Below, piece by piece: positions 54,776 to 64,000 of a stretch of 64,000 nucleotides of DNA. The notes under the pieces are model-generated. The model was not told the DNA's origin, made no database searches, and saw nothing but the letters and a program-made list of their open reading frames with translations. How positions within the stretch are numbered: position 1 is the stretch's first letter; each line of letters starts with the position of its first letter. The position numbers were made by a program, and so were the translations under genes. Source of the DNA: Trichopria drosophilae (taxonomy: Eukaryota; Arthropoda; Insecta; Hymenoptera; Diapriidae); the NCBI GenBank assembly GCA_030407085.1, contig CM059582.1, positions 133,117,501 through 133,181,500 of the forward strand, in the 5' to 3' direction.

Positions 54776-55063
54776 AAACATATATATATATATACAAATT
54801 CGGGTGGACTCTTGGCGATCCCGGCCATCTTCGGCCTTCCCCGACTGACATGTATGAATATCGTCGCTCCTATACATGTGTATGCATACACATGCAAACA
54901 AAATTTTGGTGCCCCGCTATGAACCCCTCGAGAAAATTTTTGATACGATACTGACGAGCGAACTTCGTAATATCGTCAGCAGAGGCCATTCCAATCAGTG
55001 CACATAAAAGTTGTAGGTGCCGCCACAGTCAAATCTGACTTCCGACTTTTGGAGAGAACACCC
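54776..55063. other. Spacer between MITE-like element and second satellite block
   Basis: No gene seen. Its right end, GAGAGAACACCC, is the junction to the satellite. Confidence 0.4.
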
Positions 55064-56168
55064 TTAAAAACGTTCACTGAACGTTTTTGGAACGTTTCAA
55101 TATTATTTGCCACTAAAAATATCTAAGTTCGTTAAAGTGAAATTTGGAGAAGACGAATGTTAGAAAAAAATTATCTTTTATATCCATCTCTGAAAAAAAA
55201 TAAGTTCTCTCAAAAAAAATTTAGAGAAGACGAGTGGGTTAGAAAGGAATTATTTCTTTGCCCATCTCTGAAAAATAACCAATTTCGTTAAATTCAGAAT
55301 TTAGAAGACAAGTTCCAGAGAAACGTTTTAAAAACGTTCCCTGAACGTTTTTGGAACGTTTGAATATTATTCGCCACTAAAAATATCTAAGTTCGTAAAA
55401 GTGAAATTTGGAGAGACGAATGTTAGCAAAAAATTATCTTTTTATCCATCTCTGAAAAAAAATAAGTTCTTTCAAATAAAATTTAGAGAAGACGAGTGGG
55501 TTAGAAAGAAATTATTTCTTTGCCCATCTCTGAAAAAAAAATAAGTTCTTTCAAATAAAATTTAAAGAAGACGAAGGGGTTAGAAAGAAATTATTTCTTT
55601 GCCCTTCTCTGAACAATAACCAAGTTCGTTAAATTCAGAATTTAGAAGACAAGTTCCAGAGAAACGTTTTAAAAACGTTCCCTGAACGTTTTTGGAACGT
55701 TTGAATATTATTCGCCACTAAAAATATCTAAGTTCGTAAAAGTGAAATTTGGAGAAGACGAATGTTAGAAAAAAATGATCTTTTTATCCATCTCTGAAAA
55801 AAAATAAGTTCTTTCAAAAAAAATTTAGAGAAGACGAGTGGGTTAGAAAGGAATTATTTCTTTGCCCATCTCTGAAAAATAACCAAGTTCGTTAAATTCA
55901 GAATTTAGAAGACAAGTTCCAGAGAAACGTTTTAAAAAGGTTCCCGGAACGTTTCTGAACGTTTCCATATTATTCGCCTCTGAAAATATCTAAGTTCCTT
56001 AAAGTGAAATTTGGAGAAGGCGAGTGTTAGAAAAAAATCTTTTTACCCTTCTCTGTCAAATAACCAAGTTCGTTCAATTCAGAAATTAGAAGACAAGTTC
56101 CAGAGAAACGTTTCAAAAACGTTCCCGGAACGTTTCCATATTATTCGCCTCTAAAAATATCTAAGTTC
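55064..56168. repeat. Second block of the same satellite, about 1.1 kb
   Basis: About five monomers in the same orientation as the main array and with the same modules (AGAATTTAGAAGACAAG, CTGAACGTTTTTGGAACG, AATAAGTTCTTTCAAATAAA, TTTGCCCATCTCTG). Copies are more divergent from each other than those at 22-39 kb and resemble the irregular left edge at 16.7-18 kb. The block begins at TTAAAAACGTTC, the same point of the monomer at which the main array stops (TTTTAAAAA, 39261). Confidence 0.95.
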
Positions 56169-58011
56169 TGTAACCCTTTTCCGGATTGGAAAAAAAATTT
56201 ATTAGAATATAACGCAACTCTACTCAAAATATGGTTCCCGCCTGTGGATACCATTTGTAACCCGAATTTTCGGATGGGAAAAAAGGGGTTATATAAAAAC
56301 TGAACTCCAAAATCTACGCAAACAATACAATATATTTCTCACACTAAAGAGGACGGTACATTAGTTTGGGGCGCGACAAGAGAAAAAGGACGGCAGAAAT
56401 TATGCAAATGGCGACGAGTTCGGAAATCACGCGAAGGGACAAATGTCTTGTGAAATGACCGGAAATCGAGGAGGGTTTAATTTTTATCGACTTAAAAGGG
56501 GGACTACGCGACGGACGATATGTGGGGACAGATAGTAAGGGACAAGAGGGGTGGGGTGTTATAGAGGGAGAGCTGTCACGTGATCGAAAATTAAAATTGA
56601 CCCGATTTTGTTTCGATCCTGAATCGAGAAGACCTTCTTCTGTTAGGGAAAGTGGATCCATATTGGGTGTACGGAACTCGTCGGAACCGAATCCGGTGAC
56701 AGGTGCATTTCATTTATGAACTCGACCATGTCCGACTGTCGGGGCATTACGATTGACGAAAGGACTATTTTCAGGGCGTTGTACGGTGAAGTTAGTATTT
56801 AACCCGAGAGGGGAATTAAGAGGGTATTCGGGAGGGAGGTTTTTACACGATTCCAAAGGGCAAGCGATATATTGTGGGCCGGCGGAATTCATAAGTGAAT
56901 TCGCCGAATCGAAAAACGAAGGAAGAGCCGGGACTGAGAAGGAGAACGAATCTCAAAATGAGATTGGGTCATGAGAATATGCACCTTGCATGTTGAGACT
57001 GGAAGGGGGACGGCAAATCAAAACTTCTCGTGCGGCTATTCAATGGATCCGTTCGCGGGGGATCACTGCGAGGAGGAAACGCGATATTAAGGGATTTCTT
57101 TATTGACTCTTCGATGATGGGGCAACTTATGGCTTCCGATAGGGTGAAGGGCAGGTGATCACCCCGTTCATCCACCGAAGGATTCCATTCGACAATAGTG
57201 TCGGGGAATCGCTGGAGTACCGTGCGTCGCGTTAGACGGTCCCGTAGATCGTCCATCGAACCTGAAATCATGATTTCGGAGCGACCGCAACGGCCGATCA
57301 ATTCGCGAAAGTCGACGAGGCTGTCGATTTCAGTTCTAATCGCGCAGAACTGCGCGGGAGTTGCTGCGCTAAACGGAGCTAAGCGAGAGTGGGAAACATT
57401 CGTGGCAGTAGCGCCAACGGATAATGATGTCGTCGTGATAGGGGAATTCTCTGTAGACGTCAGGACTACTAAAGTGGGGACGGCTGGCGGAGCGGGACTG
57501 GTAACATAGAAGGGGCTGCCATCATGCCGATATTGACGAATGAGGGAGAGAGAAAACGAAATTTGCACGCGAGCGAAGCAAAATAATCGAATCCTAAGAT
57601 TATGATCCGTTCACCGGTACAAAATTACTCTCGCAAAATACTAAATATTCCGATATTCAAAAGTTACTCTAATACCGGTTGAAAGGGAATTAAAGATCAA
57701 TCTAAAAAAATTAGTTATCTTTTTTAAAAAAAAATTTATGTACGAAAGGGGGGAATGCAGAAATAAAAAATGAATGCACGTGGCAATTGAAGGGGAGGGA
57801 AATCGCGACTTACTAAAAATAAAACGAAAAACTAGTGTTGGCGTGGTACCTCGCTCGCTTCGCTCGCTCAGAAACTTCGACCCAGTAGAGAGTCGGCTAT
57901 TCCTTAATACTCGTTTGTTTACTAACAGCTTTCAATTATATTATAAAATTATATTGATATTTGGGGGTCCAATCATATTTAGGTCCAAGTGGCTTCGATA
58001 GATACGTTACA
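56169..58011. mobile_element. Possible LTR-type segment bounded by TGTAAC and GTTACA
   Basis: The satellite stops at TTC followed by TGTAACCCTTTTCCGG; GTTACA occurs at 58006-58011. TGTAAC/GTTACA ends are common for gypsy-type LTRs, but no flanking duplication is visible and the distance is long, so this is only a suggestion. A second TGTAACCC with a nearby TATATAAAA lies at about 56256-56300. The segment is GC-richer than its surroundings and has several medium-sized frames on the minus strand. Confidence 0.25.
56969..57568 (-). CDS. Unrecognised 199-codon open frame
   Basis: Longest frame of this segment; it opens only with GTG, so the true start is unclear. Composition is protein-like: a Pro/Thr/Ser-rich first third, then a more regular region (IRTEIDSLVDFRELIGRCG, SMDDLRDRLTRRTVLQ, SEAISCPIIEESIKKSL) and a basic end. 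I see no zinc knuckle, protease or RT motif. By context it could be a gag-like protein of the putative LTR segment, but there is no sequence evidence for that. Another minus frame (56344-56661) lies beyond it and may be a continuation after frame breaks. Confidence 0.3.
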   Translation of the reverse strand: MQISFSLSLIRQYRHDGSPFYVTSPAPPAVPTLVVLTSTENSPITTTSLSVGATATNVSHSRLAPFSAATPAQFCAIRTEIDSLVDFRELIGRCGRSEIMISGSMDDLRDRLTRRTVLQRFPDTIVEWNPSVDERGDHLPFTLSEAISCPIIEESIKKSLNIAFPPRSDPPRTDPLNSRTRSFDLPSPFQSQHARCIFS

Positions 58012-58325
58012 ACAATATAGTGTTTGTTATATAAATGAAAATTGAAAATAAGCATTTTCAAAACTTCGACCCCGACAACAGGCTAGCCGAAGTATTAATA
58101 AATAAAAGTTGCGAAATACTTATTTCAAGTACTTGTATTGTAATAGACTATTCGATGCATATTACTTGTTTACAGTGTTTTACTAATTACTGCCTGTATC
58201 ATTATGATATTATATATACAATATATATACATATAACTCGTCAAAGATATCTTGAAAGTGTCGAAAAGATCTCTGACGGATATCTTTTAGATACTGTAAG
58301 ACATCTTTTAGATATATCGAAATAG
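58012..58325. other. AT-rich, chance frame only
   Basis: A 96-codon plus frame (58035-58325) has biased, motif-free composition; I do not support it as a gene. Confidence 0.4.
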
Positions 58326-58327
58326 TA

Positions 58328-58466
58328 CTTTTCGGTCCTAGGCCGTAAAGTTCAATTTTACGGACCGCGTGGAGATTGTGCATCCGAGGATTGGCGAAGA
58401 CGGTCCGAGGATCGCACTATCTCCAAATCGAGGTCGTAACATTTTACGGCCGAGGAGCGAACACTA
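58328..58466. repeat. Long imperfect palindrome, about 60-bp arms
   Basis: Left arm ATAGTAC...TCCTAGGCCGTAAA...GGAGATTGTGCATCC pairs with right arm GGATCGCACTATCTCC...TTTTACGGCCGAGGA...ACACTAT with small bulges; the loop is around 58395-58410. A smaller hairpin (CCGTAAAGTTCAATTTTACGG) lies in the left arm. The whole is GC-rich in an AT-rich setting. It may be a foldback/MITE element or a hairpin RNA locus. Confidence 0.65.
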
Positions 58467-59296
58467 TCTTTTGATACACTAGAAAATCTTGATTGATTAA
58501 TGCGATGCGGAAGTGGAATCACAATAAAATTCCCACATACTTTCCGAATTGGCCGCTTGTTTCATGTCATTCGCGAGATTTCCGCTTTTCGAACAGCGTT
58601 CAAAATGGCCAGTTATTCGAACTCATCCCGAAATGGACGGTTCTTCAACGCTGCTGCGAAATGGCAGGTTCTTGGACTCAGGCGTCGATATGTAATAGAA
58701 TTTAAGTTCTTTAACATTCAAAATGATATGTACTGAAAAAATGAAAAACGAACAAAACTCAAGATAGTCAAATATTGAAATGTAACCTGCAATCATAATT
58801 TGGTGACAGCTTAGTGTGATTGATTGTACAACTATATATTGTAAAACATCTTGTGGTATCGAAAAAGAATAAATATAATTGTTACGAACACGCGGTTCAT
58901 AACAGTGCGAGTGGTGGGTGGGAAAAAGGAGAGAAATGTTTAGTTGGACGATTCGTATATGACTGACTTCTCCGGTGCGGTCTCGAGTCGAGAGCACATC
59001 GGAGCTCGTCGTCGCATATCTTCCAAACTGTGGGAATATGCTGATGGTGCATTTCCATCGCCCGGCTTTGCCGTGCGAATATGCACCTCCTGCATATTCC
59101 CAAGTTGGCGAAATGCAAATATTGCATTTATTTATAGAATACAATAATTGTAGGAGGGTATGATTTATCGATCGTAACAATAATTTTATTTAAACCAAAT
59201 AACATACATAATTAACATAAATAAACAATATAATAATTTCAAGAAAAAAAAACATAAATAAATTAATCATTAACATAAATAAATCAACATAAACAA
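58467..59296. other. No supported gene
   Basis: Frames on both strands overlap one another and lack motifs. Around 59030-59105 there is local self-complementarity (GGGAATATGC... with ...GCATATTCCC) spanning about 75 bp. Confidence 0.35.
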
Positions 59297-59879
59297 TTAA
59301 AAATGGTTGTTCCACCATCGCCGAGTCGACCGTCCCCTGAGTGGTCTTCTTAGACCTGTAAAAAATTATGGTAATTAATTTACTTACACATATGTTATAT
59401 CTAAATATACTAAAAAAATATAAGGTTATTGAAATAAAATATTTACCACGCGGTTCTCTGTACGGGACGTAACGTACATCGCCATGCCGCTCCTGCCGAT
59501 GTTGTGGCAACACTCCTCGCTACATCAGCATGTCACCAAATTGTGCCAAGGGATGTTCCTGTCACAACCGTTGTGGAACTATAATAGTTTGTGTAAACAA
59601 CGGTTGTGGCAATATCATCGATTGGCCAATTTGGTGCGGCAGATACAGCGGCAGTGAGGGATACGGCAATCTTCTGTCCCCAGCGTACGGCTGCGGCGAT
59701 GGTGGAACCAACACGAATTCCTCTTGAGGAGGTGGTTCAAGAAGAGGTGGAGGGTGCGAATCTTCTTGCATCTGTTGAGGAGGAGGATGCGGATTATTTT
59801 CTACCTCCGCAGCCTCCTCTTCATTCTCCACCTCCTCCTCCTTGTTGACATCCACCTCCTTCTTCTCTTGCTGTTTTCG
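59297..59879 (-). pseudogene. Decayed spliced gene: acidic/proline-rich exon plus basic C-terminal exon
   Basis: On the minus strand an acceptor TTTGCAG ends at 59880. The exon beginning at 59879 reads first highly acidic (KKEVDVNKEEEVENEEEAAE), then Pro-rich (NPHPPPQQMQEDSHPPP), then LYLPHQIGQSMILPQPLF. Two in-frame stops (59564-59562, 59525-59523) interrupt it, but the frame stays protein-like (QEHPLAQFGDMLM, QERHGDVRYVPYREPRG) to a donor GTAAAT at 59446. An 91-bp intron ends TTTTTACAG. Joined in phase, the last exon gives a short Arg/Trp-rich C-terminus (LRRPLRGRSTRRWWNNHF) and a stop at 59299-59297. The splice phase and reading match, which supports a former gene. I do not recognise it. 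Upstream exons were not found. Confidence 0.4.
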
Positions 59880-60290
59880 CTGCAAATTAAAAATCGAGCA
59901 TAATTAAATTTGATATTTTAGAGAATCATATTGTATTATATATATATGTGTATATATATATGTATGCCAAACCGATAGTTCAGGGACCAAAATTTTGCAT
60001 TCGTATTTTATTGTATACATAGCAATATTCTGATGCATATATAATATATATACAAATATTAAGACTATATATACAAAAATAAAAGAATGTATAATAATAT
60101 TATACAGAAACATCACTTCAAGGTCTCGGTCCTGAAACTGTTGTCGAAATATATTGAAATATTTTTAAATGTATATATTGTTTAACAGACAATTCATTCA
60201 TTGTTGGCTTGAAATTATTCAAAGTCATCAAGAGATGACACCATGAATTATTGAAATGGCTCTTAAAAGAATTAAATAGTTAATGACCGG
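59880..60290. other. AT-rich, no gene
   Basis: Includes TA/TG-rich simple sequence at about 59936-59963. Nothing coding. Confidence 0.4.
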
Positions 60291-63200
60291 TCTCTAAAAT
60301 GAGGCGTTTATATCCATACAAACATCAGGGTACAGACATGAATGCAATACTTTCAGGACCTTTATCAATTAAATGTACCCAATTGCCATTAACGCTATAA
60401 CTAATTTGTTTCAAACACAAAATGATAATTGAATATAATTTTACACAAACGGCCGATAATTCTTGCGGGGGAACTCCACCCCTGCCGTCCTTGTTTATAG
60501 ATCTTGTCTTTGCCTATACATCTTTCGTGAAAAATAAACACAACATGAGGGATTCTCCGCAAATATTAACGGCCGTGGGTGTGCATTGGTGAATATTATT
60601 CAATATATTTGGCAATGTTGATGGCGGTGATGACTTAAAATTCGTGAGCGGGGTAGAAGATGTAATCGATAACATTCCATTACATTTAACATTGTTATCT
60701 TTGAATATTCAATGCTTTTATAATATCATGTCCCAAATAATGTATCTGGTACATAGATACGTAAAAAACTTTCAAGTATTTGAGAATCGTTCACTATTTA
60801 TGTAAAATATACCGTTGTAATTTCTATGTAGCCTTAAGTAATGACCTGAAATTCAAAGTTGGTATGGAGTGTGCGACGCTCGAAGCAAAATCCGCACAAT
60901 TTTATTATTTCGCTTGCTATTGCCTAAAAGTTATTTTCACATGTCGTATCTACTTGTTCCCGAATATGTGGATACAAAAGTTGTACTTTGAGGACTTAGG
61001 TCAATATCATTTACCACATTGCCATGATCCATAATCCTATTATTTTATAATCCATACATACCTATTATTTCGTACATTATTATTTAAAAATTAGTTTCTA
61101 CCTTTCTGCATTCATGTGATAATAGGTGTACGTTTTTCATAGGTATATACCGTCAGTCGCAAAATATCTGTCATCTTTTGTGTTCATTCTCATATGCTAA
61201 ATGCTGTCTTCTGTCACCTAAATTCGGACAAATATTTTGCGTTCGTGGGCACAAAATATTCAGACATGCGAGGATCGGTCCCCAAAATTATTCCTTTATG
61301 TCTATACATTCACTAGTGTATAGACGTAAATACGATAGTTCGAGGACCAAGGTCAACATCACTTACCCCACTGCCTTTATGACAATAACTAAAAAGTTTT
61401 CATTACGCTTGACGCCATTTGATTATCGTTGTACATTTATTTAAAATAAATCCATTTATTCTTTTTATTGTGTTACTAGAAATTGGCATTGACATCACCG
61501 GCGCTCTACATTAACGCTGTAGGTAATTTATTTAAATTGATGAGACGCAATGAAAATAGGGTTTAATATTTTTGAAAGTGCACCTGAAAGCTATTGGAAA
61601 ATATGATCCAAAAGTTATGGATTTGTATATTCATATATTCATAAATATGTCGACACGAACTTGGTATTTTAAGAACCGGGGCAACGATATGTGCACAATT
61701 TCTGACAACTCTGTCCCTAATTAAGCCGGTAAAAATGTAAGAAAGTGGATAATACAGGATTTACCATTTATATAACTGAAATGTTCAAATTTTATATACA
61801 TTTGTATGTGCTTCTTTAAGATCCGAATAGAATTTAATTTTATATTATCCGTTTCTATCCACATTTTTCCGGAGGAACGTCTATCGCGTGGAAAGACATT
61901 TGGTATTATAGATTTATGTAAAATTAACCAAACAATTTTCCATGTGGATCTACGTAAAATTGTTAACATCATATACGGCGCCAGGTGCAAAATTTGTACA
62001 CTCTCGTTATTCCGGATGCTATTGCCTAAAAATTATTTTCTACCCAAGATTGTTCACATCTTAAAGAGTGCACATGGTTTATGGGTATATGTGAAACATT
62101 GAAATATGCGAGAATCGGTCCCGACAATCACGCCTTCGTAGCTAATTGTTGGTCAATATATGGACATAAACGCAATACTTTGAGGACCTAGATGAATATC
62201 ACTTATCACATTGCCAACACTTTTCATAATAAACTTAAATTATAAGGCCACAATTTGAATATCATTCTATATTTGTGTAAAATGTATAGATTTTTTTCTA
62301 TGTAGCCAGAGGTAGCGACCTTGACTCCAAAGTTGCTGCACAGTGTAAAATCCATAAATTCCTATTATTTCGAATGGTATTGTGAAACAATTATTTTCTT
62401 CCATTCTGCGTTCACTACATAAACAGTGTACATTTTTCCTAGGACTGTACTGACAGCCGTAAAATATCTGTCGTCTTTTGCCTATATTTTGACGTCTGCA
62501 CTCCTACCTTCTGTCACCTAAATTCGGACAGATATTTTGTGATCGTTTGTACAAAATATTGAGATATGTTAGGATCGGTCCACAAAATTAGGCATTCGTA
62601 CCTATACATTCACCAATGTACAGACATGAACGCAATACTTCGAGGACCTAGGTCAATATCCCTTACCCCATTGTCTTTGAGACTACATAGCCAATAAATT
62701 TACATTACACTAGAGGCCATTTGATATCGTTCTACATTACGTCATATTAACCGAACTATTTTCCATGTGGATCTAACTAATGTTTTGACGTCATAAACGG
62801 CTGCGGTGCAAAATCGTATATTTTCATTATTTCACACGTTATGGCCTAAAAATTATTTTCTACCTTTAGTTGTTCACATCTTGAAACGTGCACATGTTCC
62901 ATAGGTATATATAAAACATTCAAATATGCGAGTGTCGGTCCCCAAAATCACGTCTTCGTAGCTATTTGTTTGTCAATATATGGATATAAACGCAGTACTT
63001 TGAGGACCTAGATGAATATCATTTGTTACATTGCCATTAACACTTTTCATAATTATTTTCTTCCATTCTGCGTTCACTACATAAATAGTGCACATTTTTC
63101 CTAGGACTCTACTGACAGCCGTAAAATATCTGTCGTCTTTTGACTATATTTTCACGTCTGAACTCCTACCTTCTGTCACCTAAATTCGGACAGATATTTT

Positions 63201-63995
63201 GCAGTCGTTTTTACAAAATATTGAGATATGCAAGGATCCGTCCACAAAATTAGGCATTCGTACCTATACATTGACCAATGTACAGACATGAACGCAATAC
63301 TTCGTGGACCTATGTCAATATCTTTTATCCCATTGCCTTTAAGACTACAGCCAATAAATTTACATTAGGCTGGAGGCCATTTGAATATCGTTATACATTT
63401 ATGTAAGTCAATTTATTTTCAATATGGTCCTAGTTTGTGACCCTGACGTCACAGACGGTGTTGCTATATTAACGATATAATGATTAATATAAATTAGTGA
63501 GACTCCATGTAAATAAGATATATAGGAATTAAATTCCATGTGATTGAGTTTTCCGCAACCAAATTTAAAATTCTAGATCTGCTGTCGGACTCGTGACAAT
63601 TTTACGTAATTTGTTACTTGCGCCAACGAAATTTTTTCCGATGTCCGATGATAAAGTTATACATTTGTCTCTACGAGCAATGAATCGGTGAAGAGCAATT
63701 AAAAAAGCGTTAGTTGAGAAATCCGACACCAACTCCAAATGCACAGCCTTTACAGCCATGCATACAAATACACATAAGTATATCTTGCCCTTTTGGTTTC
63801 TCGACATTTTGACATTAAAGTGTCCCGCGGAATCTAACCCTGTATCAGCAAATGCCGTTGATGCCGCATCACGCATTGGGGGCAGATTCCCCATCAATTG
63901 TATTGGGTTTGTATAAAACATGGGTATATATAAAATATTCAAATATGCGAGCGTTGGTCCTCAAAATCACGCCTTCGTAGCTATTTGTTTGTCAA
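60291..63995. repeat. Field of old interspersed or tandem repeat copies
   Basis: Block A (AAAATATCTGTC..., CACCTAAATTCGGACA, ATATTTTG, then GATCGGTCC..., ACAGACATGAACGCAATACT, GGACCTAGGTCAATATC) occurs near 61155-61370, 62460-62680 and 63120-63340, with traces near 60320 and 59960. Block B (GCCTAAAAATTATTTTCTACC, GTTCACATCTT, ATTCAAATATGCGAG, CACGCCTTCGTAGCTA, TTTGTCAATATATGG) occurs near 61975-62215, 62800-63050 and 63915-64000. Blocks alternate in one orientation with variable spacing, as expected of a decayed tandem array with units of several hundred bp or of clustered copies of one element. No coding frame is common to the copies. Confidence 0.75.
63565..63912 (-). pseudogene. BEL/Pao integrase fragment, diverged and truncated
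   Basis: Minus-strand piece of the integrase core: LMGNLPPMRDAASTAF, TGLDSAGHFNVK (first catalytic Asp), VFVCMAVKAVHLELVSDFS, AFLIALHRFIARR and SDIGKNFVGASNKL (second catalytic Asp). It matches the corresponding region of the element at 48.3-48.6 kb in order (for example VFVCMAVKAIHLELVSDYS) but is clearly divergent, so it represents another BEL/Pao family. The third catalytic residue and everything on both sides is missing. It is embedded directly in a copy of repeat block B, whose sequence resumes at about 63915. Confidence 0.85.
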
Positions 63996-64000
63996 TAAAT

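Noticed and set aside
58493..59180. Overlapping frames on both strands, up to 185 codons
   Set aside because: No domain, no splice support and contradictory frames. One minus frame is long only because stops are sparse in a GC-richer patch.
60780..62102. Frames of 84-98 codons
   Set aside because: They coincide with the old repeat blocks and are not preserved between block copies.

Overview
The window looks like repeat-dense insect DNA, probably pericentromeric or other heterochromatin. I infer an arthropod, most likely an insect, from the mix of AT-rich sequence, BEL/Pao, Ty3/gypsy and piggyBac remnants, CR1-type non-LTR elements and a very large satellite array. The species cannot be named from sequence alone. 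I see no intact single-copy host gene, tRNA, rRNA or CRISPR array. Almost every recognisable protein belongs to a transposable element, and nearly all are broken.

Layout, left to right. 0.4-4.75 kb: a CR1-like non-LTR retrotransposon (PHD-like/FP-domain ORF1 intact, endonuclease-RT ORF2 frameshifted, A-rich tail). 5.0-8.4 kb: a decayed unknown gene, then several diverged copies of a non-coding repeat. 9.36-9.93 kb: a truncated piggyBac transposase (minus strand) abutting a Ty3/gypsy 3' half (9.93-12.6 kb). That gypsy part has an integrase with an AT-hook tail, then an unusual proline-rich CCHC-knuckle ORF placed just after a candidate splice acceptor. 13.1-13.8 kb: a minus-strand set of exon-like blocks with good splice signals and a small spliced ORF. 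14.6-16.4 kb: a TA microsatellite, a long perfect hairpin, and a gypsy RT pseudogene split by a (TC)n microsatellite.

16.7-39.26 kb: a 22.5-kb satellite array with a basic unit of about 186 bp and optional extra modules of roughly 70 bp. It is organised in higher-order blocks of 3083 bp (12 monomers) and 4460 bp (19 monomers), which together form a 7543-bp super-repeat. It ends at a perfect 16-bp C15A minisatellite (31 units). The same satellite resumes at 55.06-56.17 kb in the same phase of the monomer, so 39.26-55.06 kb looks like an interruption of one array.

Inside that interruption sits a nested stack. A second non-LTR element (40.25-52.38 kb) is split by a near-intact BEL/Pao element (42,890-49,778; two LTRs, 5-bp CATTA duplication, one internal UGA in gag). 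It is split again by a 1.14-kb insertion (50,444-51,584; AGTCA duplication). Downstream are a short inverted-repeat element (54.43-54.78 kb), a possible LTR-type segment with an unknown ORF (56.2-58.0 kb), a long imperfect palindrome (58.33-58.47 kb) and a decayed spliced minus-strand gene (59.3-59.88 kb). Last comes a field of old interspersed repeats (60.3-64 kb) that carries a second, diverged BEL/Pao integrase piece.

The genes do not form a pathway. The retroelements each encode their own copying machinery (nucleic-acid-binding ORF1/gag, endonuclease or integrase, RT), and the non-coding arrays are shaped by unequal exchange.
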